Assembly: GCA_022770365.1 (NCBI GenBank)
Contig: JALEHU010000005.1
Location: 1 to 64,000 of the forward strand
Origin: Blautia sp.
GTDB lineage: Bacteria; Bacillota; Clostridia; Lachnospirales; Lachnospiraceae
Length of the DNA stretch: 64,000 nt
Direction: 5' to 3'
In this document: in pieces, positions 26,904-35,340 of the stretch
Layout: the number at the start of each line of letters is the position of its first letter
Numbering within the stretch: position 1 is the stretch's first letter
Position numbers and translations under genes: made by a program
Notes under the pieces: generated by a model
What the model was told of the DNA's origin: nothing
Database searches by the model: none
The model's input: the letters and a program-made list of their open reading frames with translations, nothing else

Positions 26904-26929
26904 ATGCTTCCTCCTCGTATCAGTGTCCG

Positions 26930-29900
26930 TTACTTGCTCAGCTGATTCTCCACGAGATCAACAGAGACAAGCGTTGAAACACCTTTTTCCTGCATTGTGA
27001 TACCATAAAGCCTGTCAGCAGCGTTCATGGTACCGCGTCTATGTGTTATTATAATAAACTGTGTGTTTTTCGTCAACTTCTGAAGATATGCGGCAAAACG
27101 TCCTACATTGGAATCATCAAGCGCAGCTTCTATCTCATCAAGAAGACAGAACGGAGAAGGCTTCAGATTCTGGATTGCAAAAAGAAGTGCAATGGCTGTC
27201 AGCGCCTTCTCCCCGCCGGAAAGCTGCATCATATTCTGAAGTTTTTTGCCCGGCGGCTGGGAAATGATCCTGATTCCAGCCTCAAGGATATCCTCATCTT
27301 CCGCAAGTTCCAGAGTACCCTTTCCGCCTCCGAAAAGCTCTTTGAAGGCTTTGTCAAATTCTCTCTGGATATCCCGGAATTTTTCCGTAAACTGACGTCT
27401 CATGCCCTCGTCCAGTTCCTGAATAATACCTTCCAGCGTTTCTTCTGCTTTTACCAGATCATTGTACTGTCCGGAAAGGAACGTATGACGCTCCAGGAGA
27501 TTTTTGTAATCCTCAATAGCATTTACGTTTACAGTACCCAGTTTCCGTATCTCATCTTTGATCACCGCAATCTGCTTCTTCATGGCATCACGGTCATTCA
27601 GTTCTTCCTTACGGTACTTAAGTGCGTTATTCGGAGTAATCTCATACTCCTGCCACAGATAATTAATCTGGGCTTCCATATGTTCTTCCAGTTTTTCAAT
27701 CTGACTCTTCAGACGGAAACATTCTCTGTCAAGAAGGCTGATATGTCCGGACAGCTCATCTCTCTTTTCGAAAAAGGCTTTGTGGCTCGCATTTTTCTGA
27801 TCTTTTTCTTTTTGCCACTGTTCCATCTGCGTGCTGTCCTGTTTCTGTTTTTCTCTGCATCCGGCAATGGCAGATTTCAGTTCTGCAATAGCCTTTTCTT
27901 TTTTCTCCATTTCCTCGCTGCCTTCCAGCAGGAGTTTCTGAATTCCTTCCTGTTCTTCATGAAGATTCCGGATTTCCGATATCAATCGGTCAAGATTCTC
28001 CTGAGCAAAGCTGGATTTCTGTTCCATTGCAGAAGCTTCCAGACGGATCGTCTCCAGTTCTTTGCTCTTGGAAGTTTCTTCATTATGTAACTCATCCAGT
28101 TCTTTCTGTTTGCTCTCAATGAATTCTTTCAGTTCTGCCTCATCCTTCTGGGATTCTGCCAGTTCTTCCGCAATGTGACTGTTATCTGCTTTAATTTCGT
28201 CAGACTGACGTTTCAGTTCCATACGCTCCCGTTCAATCTGAGTATAACTGTTTTTGATTTCTTTTTCTTTTTCATCAAACTGTTCCAGATTCATCCTGGC
28301 TGTATTCTGCGCCACATACTGACTGCGGAGTTTCTCCTGAAATTCGGCAATGGTATCTCTGATCACATTACGTCTGCTTCGATTATCGTCAATGGATTTC
28401 TGCATTTCATCCATATCTTTTTTCAGGGCTTTGACGCTGTTCTCCAGCTCCTCTATTTCACGGCGCCTTCCAAGAAGATTGCTGTTATTTTTAAATGCAC
28501 CTCCGGTCATGGATCCACCGGGACTGAATGATTCTCCTTCTACAGTTACCATTCGCAGACTGTGGCGGTATTTTTTTGCAATGGCAATGGCATTGTCAAT
28601 ATGATCCACCACCAAGACACGGCCAAGAAGATATTTCACCAGTCCAGCATATTCCTGTGACGTACTTACCAGGTCACTTGCAACACCAATGACACCTTTT
28701 TCTTTCAGCGCATCCTTCTGCTGAAAATCCCCTCTGAAGCCCACACTGCTCAGAGGAAGAAACGTAGCACGCCCAAAACGGTTTCTCTTGAGGAATTCGA
28801 TCATCTTCTTGGCGGTCTGCTCATTGTCTGTTACAATGTTCTGAATACTTCCTCCAAGTGCCGTCTCAATGGCTATTTCATAATCCTTATTCACCTGGAT
28901 AAGATCTGCCACAACACCTTTGATGCCGGGAATCCGATCCTTCTGTTCCATAACACGGCGGATACTGTTGCCGTAACCCTCATACCGCTCTGTGATATTT
29001 TTCAGGGATTCCAGCCTGGATTCTTCCCGGTGGTAAGCAGTCTGGCCGATTTCCATCTGGGCATTCTGCTTCTTTAATTCTGCCTGAAGTTTCTGTACTT
29101 CACCATCCAGACGGACACACTCATCATTCATGGACTGAATAATGGAACTGATTCCATTGTATTCTGCCCGGGCTTTTTCCCGTGCAGTAATCAATTCGTC
29201 TTCATCTGTTTTCAGATGAAGGATTCTCTGATTGATTTCTGCCTTACGAATGTCCATCTGCTCCATCATGGTATCAAAACGCTGCGCTTTTCCTTTGATC
29301 GTGGAACGGCTGTTGAGGATTTCGATGATCTCATTTTTCCCTTCCTCCACGGATTGGCTGCATTCCCGGGCGTTTTCCTGGATCGTATCCAGATGTTCTT
29401 CCTCTGCTTTGAGTTTTTGACGGATTTCTTTTAATGAACCACGCAGTTCTGATTTTTGCTGTTCCAGCTCTTCCCTGGAAGTTTCTCTTTTTTTCAGATC
29501 TTCCTCAATGGCATCCAGTCTGCTGCGGTAATGCTGGTCTGTCTGATGCCCGGAGGATATCTGTTCCTGAAGGACGCCTATCTGTCCTTCGTATTGCTGG
29601 GATTTCAGTATATTCTGCTGGGATTCTTCCCGCAGCGTATCCATTCTGGAATTCAGTTCTTCCAGAGCTTCCTCCAGCTTCTCATATTCCTCTTTTGTCT
29701 TTTCAAAAGAAGCCTGAGTCTCCTCCAGCTCCTCCTGGGCTGCACGGCTCTTCCCGTCCAGTTCCTGAAGCACCTTGCCTGTGTATTCATGGTCGTTAAG
29801 AAACAGATTCACATCCAGTTCTCTTAAAACATCTCTCTTGGCAAGAAAAATCTTCGCTGTCTCAGATTGTTTCTCCAAAGGTCCCAGCTGTTTGGTAAGC

Positions 29901-30490
29901 TCACTTAAAATATCTGTCACACGTACAAGATTCTGACGTTCTTCTTCAAGTTTCTTGATCGTTGTATTTTTACGGCGTTTGAATTTTACGATTCCGGCAG
30001 CTTCATCAAACAATTCCCTGCGTTCTTCCGGCTTACCGCTTAAGATTTTGTCAATCTGTCCCTGTCCGATAATGGAATAGCCTTCCTTACCGATACCTGT
30101 ATCATAAAACATTTCATTAATATCTTTCAGACGGCAGGCACTTCCATTGATCAGATATTCACTTTCACCGGAACGATACAGCCTCCTTGTGACCGTCACT
30201 TCATTATAATCGACCGGAAGCTTATGGTCACTGTTGTCAAGCGTAATGGCCACAGAAGCAAAACTTAAGGGTTTTCTGGTCTCCGTACCGGAAAAGATCA
30301 CGTCCTGCATATTGCCTCCACGAAGCTGCTTGGCACTCTGCTCTCCCAGCACCCAGCGCACAGCATCGCCTACATTGCTCTTTCCGCTGCCGTTAGGTCC
30401 GACAATACCGGTAATTCCGTTATGAAATTCAAAATTGATTTTCTGGGCAAATGACTTGAACCCATGTACTTCGATGTTTTTTAAATACAT
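26930..30490 (-). CDS. smc: Chromosome partition protein SMC
   Basis: 1186 residues, full length. The N-terminal ATPase half has GPNGSGKSNVGDAVRWVLG (Walker A) and the C-terminal half LSGGEKALTAIALLF (signature) with LLDEIEAALDDSNV (Walker B). Two long coiled-coil arms of charged heptads flank a hinge domain at roughly residues 510-670, which includes GVIGVASDLV, LLGRVLVVDHI and SPGGSMTGGAFKNNS. SMC works with ScpA and ScpB in chromosome condensation and segregation. It follows rnc by 13 bases. Confidence 0.98.
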   Translation of the reverse strand: MYLKNIEVHGFKSFAQKINFEFHNGITGIVGPNGSGKSNVGDAVRWVLGEQSAKQLRGGNMQDVIFSGTETRKPLSFASVAITLDNSDHKLPVDYNEVTVTRRLYRSGESEYLINGSACRLKDINEMFYDTGIGKEGYSIIGQGQIDKILSGKPEERRELFDEAAGIVKFKRRKNTTIKKLEEERQNLVRVTDILSELTKQLGPLEKQSETAKIFLAKRDVLRELDVNLFLNDHEYTGKVLQELDGKSRAAQEELEETQASFEKTKEEYEKLEEALEELNSRMDTLREESQQNILKSQQYEGQIGVLQEQISSGHQTDQHYRSRLDAIEEDLKKRETSREELEQQKSELRGSLKEIRQKLKAEEEHLDTIQENARECSQSVEEGKNEIIEILNSRSTIKGKAQRFDTMMEQMDIRKAEINQRILHLKTDEDELITAREKARAEYNGISSIIQSMNDECVRLDGEVQKLQAELKKQNAQMEIGQTAYHREESRLESLKNITERYEGYGNSIRRVMEQKDRIPGIKGVVADLIQVNKDYEIAIETALGGSIQNIVTDNEQTAKKMIEFLKRNRFGRATFLPLSSVGFRGDFQQKDALKEKGVIGVASDLVSTSQEYAGLVKYLLGRVLVVDHIDNAIAIAKKYRHSLRMVTVEGESFSPGGSMTGGAFKNNSNLLGRRREIEELENSVKALKKDMDEMQKSIDDNRSRRNVIRDTIAEFQEKLRSQYVAQNTARMNLEQFDEKEKEIKNSYTQIERERMELKRQSDEIKADNSHIAEELAESQKDEAELKEFIESKQKELDELHNEETSKSKELETIRLEASAMEQKSSFAQENLDRLISEIRNLHEEQEGIQKLLLEGSEEMEKKEKAIAELKSAIAGCREKQKQDSTQMEQWQKEKDQKNASHKAFFEKRDELSGHISLLDRECFRLKSQIEKLEEHMEAQINYLWQEYEITPNNALKYRKEELNDRDAMKKQIAVIKDEIRKLGTVNVNAIEDYKNLLERHTFLSGQYNDLVKAEETLEGIIQELDEGMRRQFTEKFRDIQREFDKAFKELFGGGKGTLELAEDEDILEAGIRIISQPPGKKLQNMMQLSGGEKALTAIALLFAIQNLKPSPFCLLDEIEAALDDSNVGRFAAYLQKLTKNTQFIIITHRRGTMNAADRLYGITMQEKGVSTLVSVDLVENQLSK

Positions 30491-30503
30491 ATTCCACCTG
30501 CTG

Positions 30504-31187
30504 TCATTTCATCTTGCGGATTGCCTGATAGGCAGCTGCCTGTTCCGCAGCTTTCTTCGTATGTCCCGTGCCGACACCCATCTGGACACCGTCAATGGAT
30601 GCGCTCACAGTAAAGCTCTTATTATGATCCGGTCCTTCTTCCTTTAACAGGATATACTCCACAAAAGACTGTCTGCTGCCTTCCTGAACAATTTCCTGTA
30701 AGATGGTCTTGCTATCATAAAAGAGCTGTTTATGCTCCATATCGTTCAGTATAAAATTTAATACAAACTCCTTTGCACTAGCAAAACCACCATCAAGATA
30801 GATGGCACCAAGGAGTGCCTCTGTTGCATCCGATACAATGGAATCCCGCTGCCTTCCCCCTGTCATATCTTCACCTTTTCCGAGAAGAAGATACTCCTGC
30901 AGCCCAAACTCTCTTGCACAGAAGGCAAGACTTGGCTCACAGACAAGACTCGCACGTTTTTTGGTCAGTTCTCCTTCCGGAAGGGAAGGAAATTTGTTAT
31001 AAAGAAATTCGCTGCTCACAACCTCAAGAACTGCATCTCCGAGAAATTCCAGACGTTCATTGCAGCCAAGCTTGCCCAGTTTCTTCTCGTTTGCATAAGA
31101 ACTGTGAGTCAGAGCCTGCTCTAAAAGGCTTTTGCTTTGGAACGAATAATTAATTTTTTGTTCCAGTTCCTGCATTTTTTTATTCAA
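30504..31187 (-). CDS. rnc: Ribonuclease III, probably from a TTG start
   Basis: 227 residues from the chosen TTG at 31187, which has GGAGTG 6 bases upstream. The in-frame ATG at 31175 lacks a well-placed ribosome site, and the longer reading to 31247 adds 20 unsupported residues. The catalytic signature NERLEFLGDAVLEV and the metal-binding Asp/Glu in SDATEALLGAIYLDGG are intact. A double-stranded RNA-binding domain occupies the last 75 residues (DSKTILQEIVQEG through HTKKAAEQAAAYQAI). It processes rRNA precursors and structured mRNAs. It lies between acpP and smc. Confidence 0.94.
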   Translation of the reverse strand: MNKKMQELEQKINYSFQSKSLLEQALTHSSYANEKKLGKLGCNERLEFLGDAVLEVVSSEFLYNKFPSLPEGELTKKRASLVCEPSLAFCAREFGLQEYLLLGKGEDMTGGRQRDSIVSDATEALLGAIYLDGGFASAKEFVLNFILNDMEHKQLFYDSKTILQEIVQEGSRQSFVEYILLKEEGPDHNKSFTVSASIDGVQMGVGTGHTKKAAEQAAAYQAIRKMK

Positions 31188-31340
31188 TGTTTTCACTCCG
31201 ATCCTGATATCCACAGGCATCTGCAGGTTTACCTGCAGAACACCCATAGCATAATTTTATATTTTGATGATGAAGTCAAAAAATATTTTGCCCTTCTGAT
31301 ACACGGATTTCCCCGCACTTTGTGCTCCCGAAATCCAATT

Positions 31341-31571
31341 TCAGCCGGTGATCCGGCGTACAGCTTCCACTGCACCTCTCACTGTCTGAATTCCGTCAAC
31401 CGTATCACTGTCAATTTCAATATCATATTCTTCTTCAAGATCCATGATAATCTGAAAAATGTCCAGTGAATCCGCACCCAGATCATCTACAAATGAAGTA
31501 TCTTCCGTGATCGTGTCTGCATCAATATCCAGAATTTCCGCGATGATCGATTTCAGCTTTTCCAGTTCCAC
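31341..31571 (-). CDS. acpP: Acyl carrier protein
   Basis: 76 residues, highly acidic. The phosphopantetheine attachment serine lies in DDLGADSLDIFQI at about residue 36. It carries growing chains in fatty acid synthesis and serves as acyl donor through PlsX for phospholipid synthesis. It follows plsX by 20 bases. The ~150 bases between it and rnc hold no other gene. Confidence 0.96.
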   Translation of the reverse strand: MELEKLKSIIAEILDIDADTITEDTSFVDDLGADSLDIFQIIMDLEEEYDIEIDSDTVDGIQTVRGAVEAVRRITG

Positions 31572-31591
31572 TTTTAAGCCTCCCGTTCCTG

Positions 31592-32635
31592 TCAGTCTTC
31601 CTGTTCTTTTGCCGGTTCCTGATTCTTTGATTCAAGGATACGCTCAGCAATTTTTACATTGATTTCCTGTTTGGTGAACTGCTCACACTGGAAAATCGCA
31701 TGCCGGATTTCCACTGCTTTTGCGCTTCCATGAGTCTTTACAACAAGACCCTTCAGTCCAAGAAGAGGTGCTCCGCCATGTTCACTGGCGTCAAAGTCCT
31801 TCAGTGTCTCTTTCAAAGCAGGTTTTACCAGCAGCGCGCCGATCTTGCTGCGGAGATTTTTCATCATGCCGCCTTTGATTTTTTTCATCATAGCAGCGCC
31901 AACACCTTCATACAGCTTCAATATGACATTTCCCACAAATGCCTCGCAGACAATCACATCCGCATATCCCATAGGAATTTCTCTTGCTTCGATACTTCCG
32001 ATGAAATTAATGTCTTTACATGCTTTCAGAAGAGGGAATGTCTCTTTTACAAGTGCATTTCCTTTTTCTTCTTCCGCACCGTTATTGACGATGGCAACTT
32101 TTGGATTTTTGATTCCTACCACGTGTTCCATGTAGATGGATCCCATTTTGGCAAACTGTACCAGATGGGAAGGACGTGCATCTACATTTGCGCCGCAGTC
32201 GATCAGAAGAGAAACTCCTTCCAGTGTGGGAAGAAGCGGTGCCAGAGGAGGTCTTTCCACGCCTTTGCTTCTGCCCACAATCACCTGTCCGCCAACCAGT
32301 ACGGCACCGGTACTTCCGGAAGAAACAAACGCATCTGCTTCTTTTTTCTTCACCATATTCAGACCGACGACTATGGAAGAATCCTTTTTCTTACGAATTG
32401 CATTTACCGGAGGTTCTGCAGTCTCGATCACTTCAGATGCATGAACGATCTCAATCCGGTCTGTGGGATAATCCGGATATTTCGCCAGTTCTTTCTCGAT
32501 GACCTCCTTCTGTCCGGTGAGGATCACATGAATTTCCTTTTTTTCTTTTACGGCTTCTACAGCGCCTTTGACCGGTTCCACCGGTGCGTTGTCACCGCCC
32601 ATTGCATCTACAACAACTCTTACTATTTCTGCCAT
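31592..32635 (-). CDS. plsX: Phosphate acyltransferase
   Basis: 347 residues. It makes acyl-phosphate from acyl-ACP for PlsY-dependent phospholipid synthesis. The N-terminus VRVVVDAMGGDNAP is the family signature; further conserved parts are DAFVSSGSTGAVLVGG, LLIDCGANVDARPSHLVQFA, NNGAEEEKGNALVKE, FIGSIEAREIPMG and APLLGLKGLVVKTHGSA. First gene of plsX-acpP-rnc-smc-ftsY-ilvA. In many relatives rpmF lies directly upstream; here it is about 24.6 kb away. A convincing promoter was not identified in the short gap 32636-32707. Confidence 0.96.
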   Translation of the reverse strand: MAEIVRVVVDAMGGDNAPVEPVKGAVEAVKEKKEIHVILTGQKEVIEKELAKYPDYPTDRIEIVHASEVIETAEPPVNAIRKKKDSSIVVGLNMVKKKEADAFVSSGSTGAVLVGGQVIVGRSKGVERPPLAPLLPTLEGVSLLIDCGANVDARPSHLVQFAKMGSIYMEHVVGIKNPKVAIVNNGAEEEKGNALVKETFPLLKACKDINFIGSIEAREIPMGYADVIVCEAFVGNVILKLYEGVGAAMMKKIKGGMMKNLRSKIGALLVKPALKETLKDFDASEHGGAPLLGLKGLVVKTHGSAKAVEIRHAIFQCEQFTKQEINVKIAERILESKNQEPAKEQED

Positions 32636-32707
32636 AAATATACCTCCTGATCATCATAGATCGTTCCTTTGTTTTATTACAAACAGATACGAAACAATTA
32701 AGCTTTA

Positions 32708-33244
32708 TCATACTAAACAATCCCTGTAAAAGTCAATAGATTGCCAGAAAATTTGCGGATCTACGGGAAGCTTCAGCGGTTTTCCGTCAAGGACTGCCTC
32801 TGTCAGATTATCACCCTCATAAGTAAGCTTCAGCGAAAAAAACGGGGCATCATCCCAGAGAAGTTTAAAAAAGATCAGATCCCCGGTCCATAGTTCCAGC
32901 TCCGGAAGCTTCGACTTTTGCACCCACTCAAGAGTTCCCTCATCACATTCCTTCAGTGTTCCGGTAAAACCATCTGCCGTATACAGGCACATATATTCTG
33001 TCCCGTATCCCTCCTGGGTGAACGTAACAATGCCCCGGAAGCGGTAAGATGTGAGCGTCAGACCGGTCTCTTCCAACGCTTCCCGAAGCATACATTCTTC
33101 CGGACTCTCCCCTTCCTCAAAATGGCCGCCTATGCCGATCCATTTATCCTTATTTACATCATTTTTCTTGGAAATCCGGTGCATCATCAGATATGCATCC
33201 TCTTTTTCCACGTAACAGAGCGTGGTAAGCGGACTCTTTTTCAT
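32708..33244 (-). CDS. Nudix hydrolase, MutT/8-oxo-dGTP diphosphatase type
   Basis: 178 residues. The Nudix box is complete: GGHFEEGESPEECMLREAL followed by EETGL, supplying the metal-binding glutamates. The start TTLCYVEKEDAYLMMHR and NDVNKDKWIGIGG resemble the MutT-like group that sanitises oxidised nucleotides, but the substrate cannot be fixed from sequence. The last ~40 residues (WDDAPFFSLKLTYEGDNL) form a tail seen in many clostridial homologues. It follows the ABC-F gene by 40 bases on the same strand and may be cotranscribed. Confidence 0.9.
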   Translation of the reverse strand: MKKSPLTTLCYVEKEDAYLMMHRISKKNDVNKDKWIGIGGHFEEGESPEECMLREALEETGLTLTSYRFRGIVTFTQEGYGTEYMCLYTADGFTGTLKECDEGTLEWVQKSKLPELELWTGDLIFFKLLWDDAPFFSLKLTYEGDNLTEAVLDGKPLKLPVDPQIFWQSIDFYRDCLV

Positions 33245-33284
33245 GAAATTTTTCCTTATCCTTTCTTCCCTGTGAAAAATTCAT

Positions 33285-35111
33285 TCAGTTATTCTGTGCT
33301 TCAATTTTTTCTGCCAGATCATTCAGATATACCCATCTGTCCATCTTTTCTTCAAGCTGAGCTTCTGCTTCATTTTTTTGTTTCGTTAGCTCGTTCAGTT
33401 TACCGGAATTAGTGGCATTTTTCATGATCTCATCATCCAGCAGCGCGATTTTTTCTTCCAATACGGCAATCTCATCATCAATGGTCTCAAATTCTCTCTG
33501 TTCTTTAAAAGTAAATTTCAGTTTAACAGGACGAATCTGGTTCTGTTTCCAGTCTTTGCCGGAAGTACGCGGCTTTTCTTCTGATTTAGCTGTTCCTGAT
33601 TCTGCAGAAACAGAGGACATCTCTCCCTGTTTTCTTCTTTTTGCCTCCAGATAGTCTGTATAACCGCCTTCGTACTGGGTAAGATTTCCATTTCCATCAA
33701 ATTCAAAAATACGCTCTGCCAGATTATCCAGAAAATACCTGTCATGAGATACCGCTATCACAATTCCCGCAAAAGAATCCAGATAGTCCTCAAGAATCGT
33801 CAGGGTGGGTATATCAATATCATTCGTGATCTCGTCAAGAAGCAGTACATTCGGTGCCGCAGCAAGTACTTTCAAAAGATACAGCCGTTTCTTTTCACCG
33901 CCGGAAAGTTTGGAAATCGGTGCATACTGCATGGCTGAATCAAAAAGGAAACGTTCCAGAAGCTTTGCTGCACTTACAAGTCCCTCTTTTGTGGGGATAT
34001 ATTCCGCAACGTCACGGATATAGTCAATCACTCTCTCACCGGTATCCATCTCTTCAATTTCCTGAGAAAAATATCCGATCCTGATTGTCTCACCAATTTC
34101 AATTTCCCCGCAGTCCGGTGTAATGATCCCTGCTATCATTTTCAACAGCGTAGACTTGCCGCATCCATTGGGTCCGATAATACCAAGCCGCTGATTCTTC
34201 AAAACAATATAATCAAAATCCCGGATGCATACTTTCGGCCCAAAGCTCTTGGATATATGATGAAGTTCAATGGTCTTTTTACCCATGCGTGTCTCCACAG
34301 AATCAATTTCCACATTCTGGTCACGGACTGGCGCAGTACCGTTCTTCAATGCTTCCAGTCGATCTAATCTTGCACGCTGTTTGGTGCTTCTTGCCCTGCA
34401 GCCTCTTTTGGCCCATTCCAGTTCCATTCTCAGTACGCTCTGACGCTTCCGCTCAGAAGCAAGTTCCATTTCTTCACGTTCAGCCTTCAGTTCCAGAAAT
34501 CTGGAATAATTCGCCTCATAGGCATATAATTTACCGTGACTGATTTCCAGGATTTTATTCGTTACACGGTCGAGAAAATAACGGTCATGAGTGACCATGA
34601 TCACAGAGCCGCGAAACCGGCTCAGAAAATCTTCCAGCCATGCGGCCATCTCATTATCCAGGTGGTTCGTAGGCTCGTCCAGAATCAGAATATCTGCCGG
34701 ATTGATAAGAGTTCTTGCAAGGGCAACCCGCTTTTTCTGCCCTCCGGACAAATGCTCCACCGGTTCTTCATGATTTGTAATTCCCAGACGATTCAGTACA
34801 GTTCTTGCATCGGTTTCCGGATTCCAGCTCTCCTCCTTCTTCCCTTCTGACACATAGGAAAGGACTGTCGCTCCCTCCGGGAACTGCGGATGCTGAGGCA
34901 GGTAGGTTACTCTCAATCCATTCTGCATAATAACCTGCCCTTCATCCGGCTCCTCCAGTCCTGCAATGATACGCAAAAGGGTTGTTTTTCCAGTTCCGTT
35001 GATTCCGATGACACCAATCTTCTCTCCCCGGCTCATACCATAGGAGACATCATCAAAAATCACTTTATCACCATATATCTTACTGATATGTTCAATATTT
35101 AATATATTCAT
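33285..35111 (-). CDS. ABC-F family ATPase with C-terminal coiled coil
   Basis: 608 residues, two ABC domains and no membrane part. Domain 1: GINGTGKTTLLRI, LSGGQKKRVALARTL, ILDEPTNHLD. Domain 2: GPNGCGKSTLLKM, LSGGEKKRLYLLKVL and LLLDEITNDIDI, where the usual D-E-P-T-N has Ile for Pro. Between the domains a charged linker (LELKAEREEMELASERKRQ and following) may reach the ribosomal E/P site. The last 65 residues are a predicted coiled coil, as in Uup. ABC-F proteins act on ribosomes as translation factors or give antibiotic protection; Uup-like is the best guess. It has its own promoter at 35157-35185. Confidence 0.92.
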   Translation of the reverse strand: MNILNIEHISKIYGDKVIFDDVSYGMSRGEKIGVIGINGTGKTTLLRIIAGLEEPDEGQVIMQNGLRVTYLPQHPQFPEGATVLSYVSEGKKEESWNPETDARTVLNRLGITNHEEPVEHLSGGQKKRVALARTLINPADILILDEPTNHLDNEMAAWLEDFLSRFRGSVIMVTHDRYFLDRVTNKILEISHGKLYAYEANYSRFLELKAEREEMELASERKRQSVLRMELEWAKRGCRARSTKQRARLDRLEALKNGTAPVRDQNVEIDSVETRMGKKTIELHHISKSFGPKVCIRDFDYIVLKNQRLGIIGPNGCGKSTLLKMIAGIITPDCGEIEIGETIRIGYFSQEIEEMDTGERVIDYIRDVAEYIPTKEGLVSAAKLLERFLFDSAMQYAPISKLSGGEKKRLYLLKVLAAAPNVLLLDEITNDIDIPTLTILEDYLDSFAGIVIAVSHDRYFLDNLAERIFEFDGNGNLTQYEGGYTDYLEAKRRKQGEMSSVSAESGTAKSEEKPRTSGKDWKQNQIRPVKLKFTFKEQREFETIDDEIAVLEEKIALLDDEIMKNATNSGKLNELTKQKNEAEAQLEEKMDRWVYLNDLAEKIEAQNN

Positions 35112-35156
35112 CCGGGTTTTACCTCACTTCAATATAATCCGTCAATTCAGCTTTTT

Positions 35157-35185
35157 ATTATAACACAAGTCAGACGACGGCTCAA
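35157..35185 (-). promoter_or_regulatory. Promoter of the ABC-F gene
   Basis: Minus strand TTGAGC (35180-35185), 17-base spacer, TATAAT (35157-35162), about 45 bases before the ATG at 35111. Confidence 0.65.
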
Positions 35186-35222
35186 TCATGTAAAGAAAAA
35201 AAGGAACCTGCCCTGAGCGCTG

Positions 35223-35267
35223 TTTTATATTATAAGAAAATGCAGAATACTTTCTTATGATATAAAA
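35223..35267. repeat. Long A/T-rich inverted repeat downstream of the Cna-B gene
   Basis: Bases 35223-35239 pair with 35251-35267, 17 positions with a single T-G pair on the plus strand (A-C mismatch on the minus strand), around an 11-nt loop. It sits between the terminator-like stem at 35262-35308 and the ABC-F promoter. Confidence 0.6.
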
Positions 35268-35308
35268 TACTGGCTGTTCCTCCTGATTTGACGCAGAAAA
35301 ACAGCCAG
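35262..35308 (-). terminator. Probable terminator of the sipW/TasA/Cna-B operon
   Basis: CTGGCTGTT (35270-35278) pairs with AACAGCCAG (35300-35308), 9 bp. On the minus strand the stem is followed by TATTTTATAT. It lies about 30-80 bases past the Cna-B gene stop. Confidence 0.65.
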
Positions 35309-35340
35309 ATTTTATCCGCAGTATAAGCGGAACACTATAT

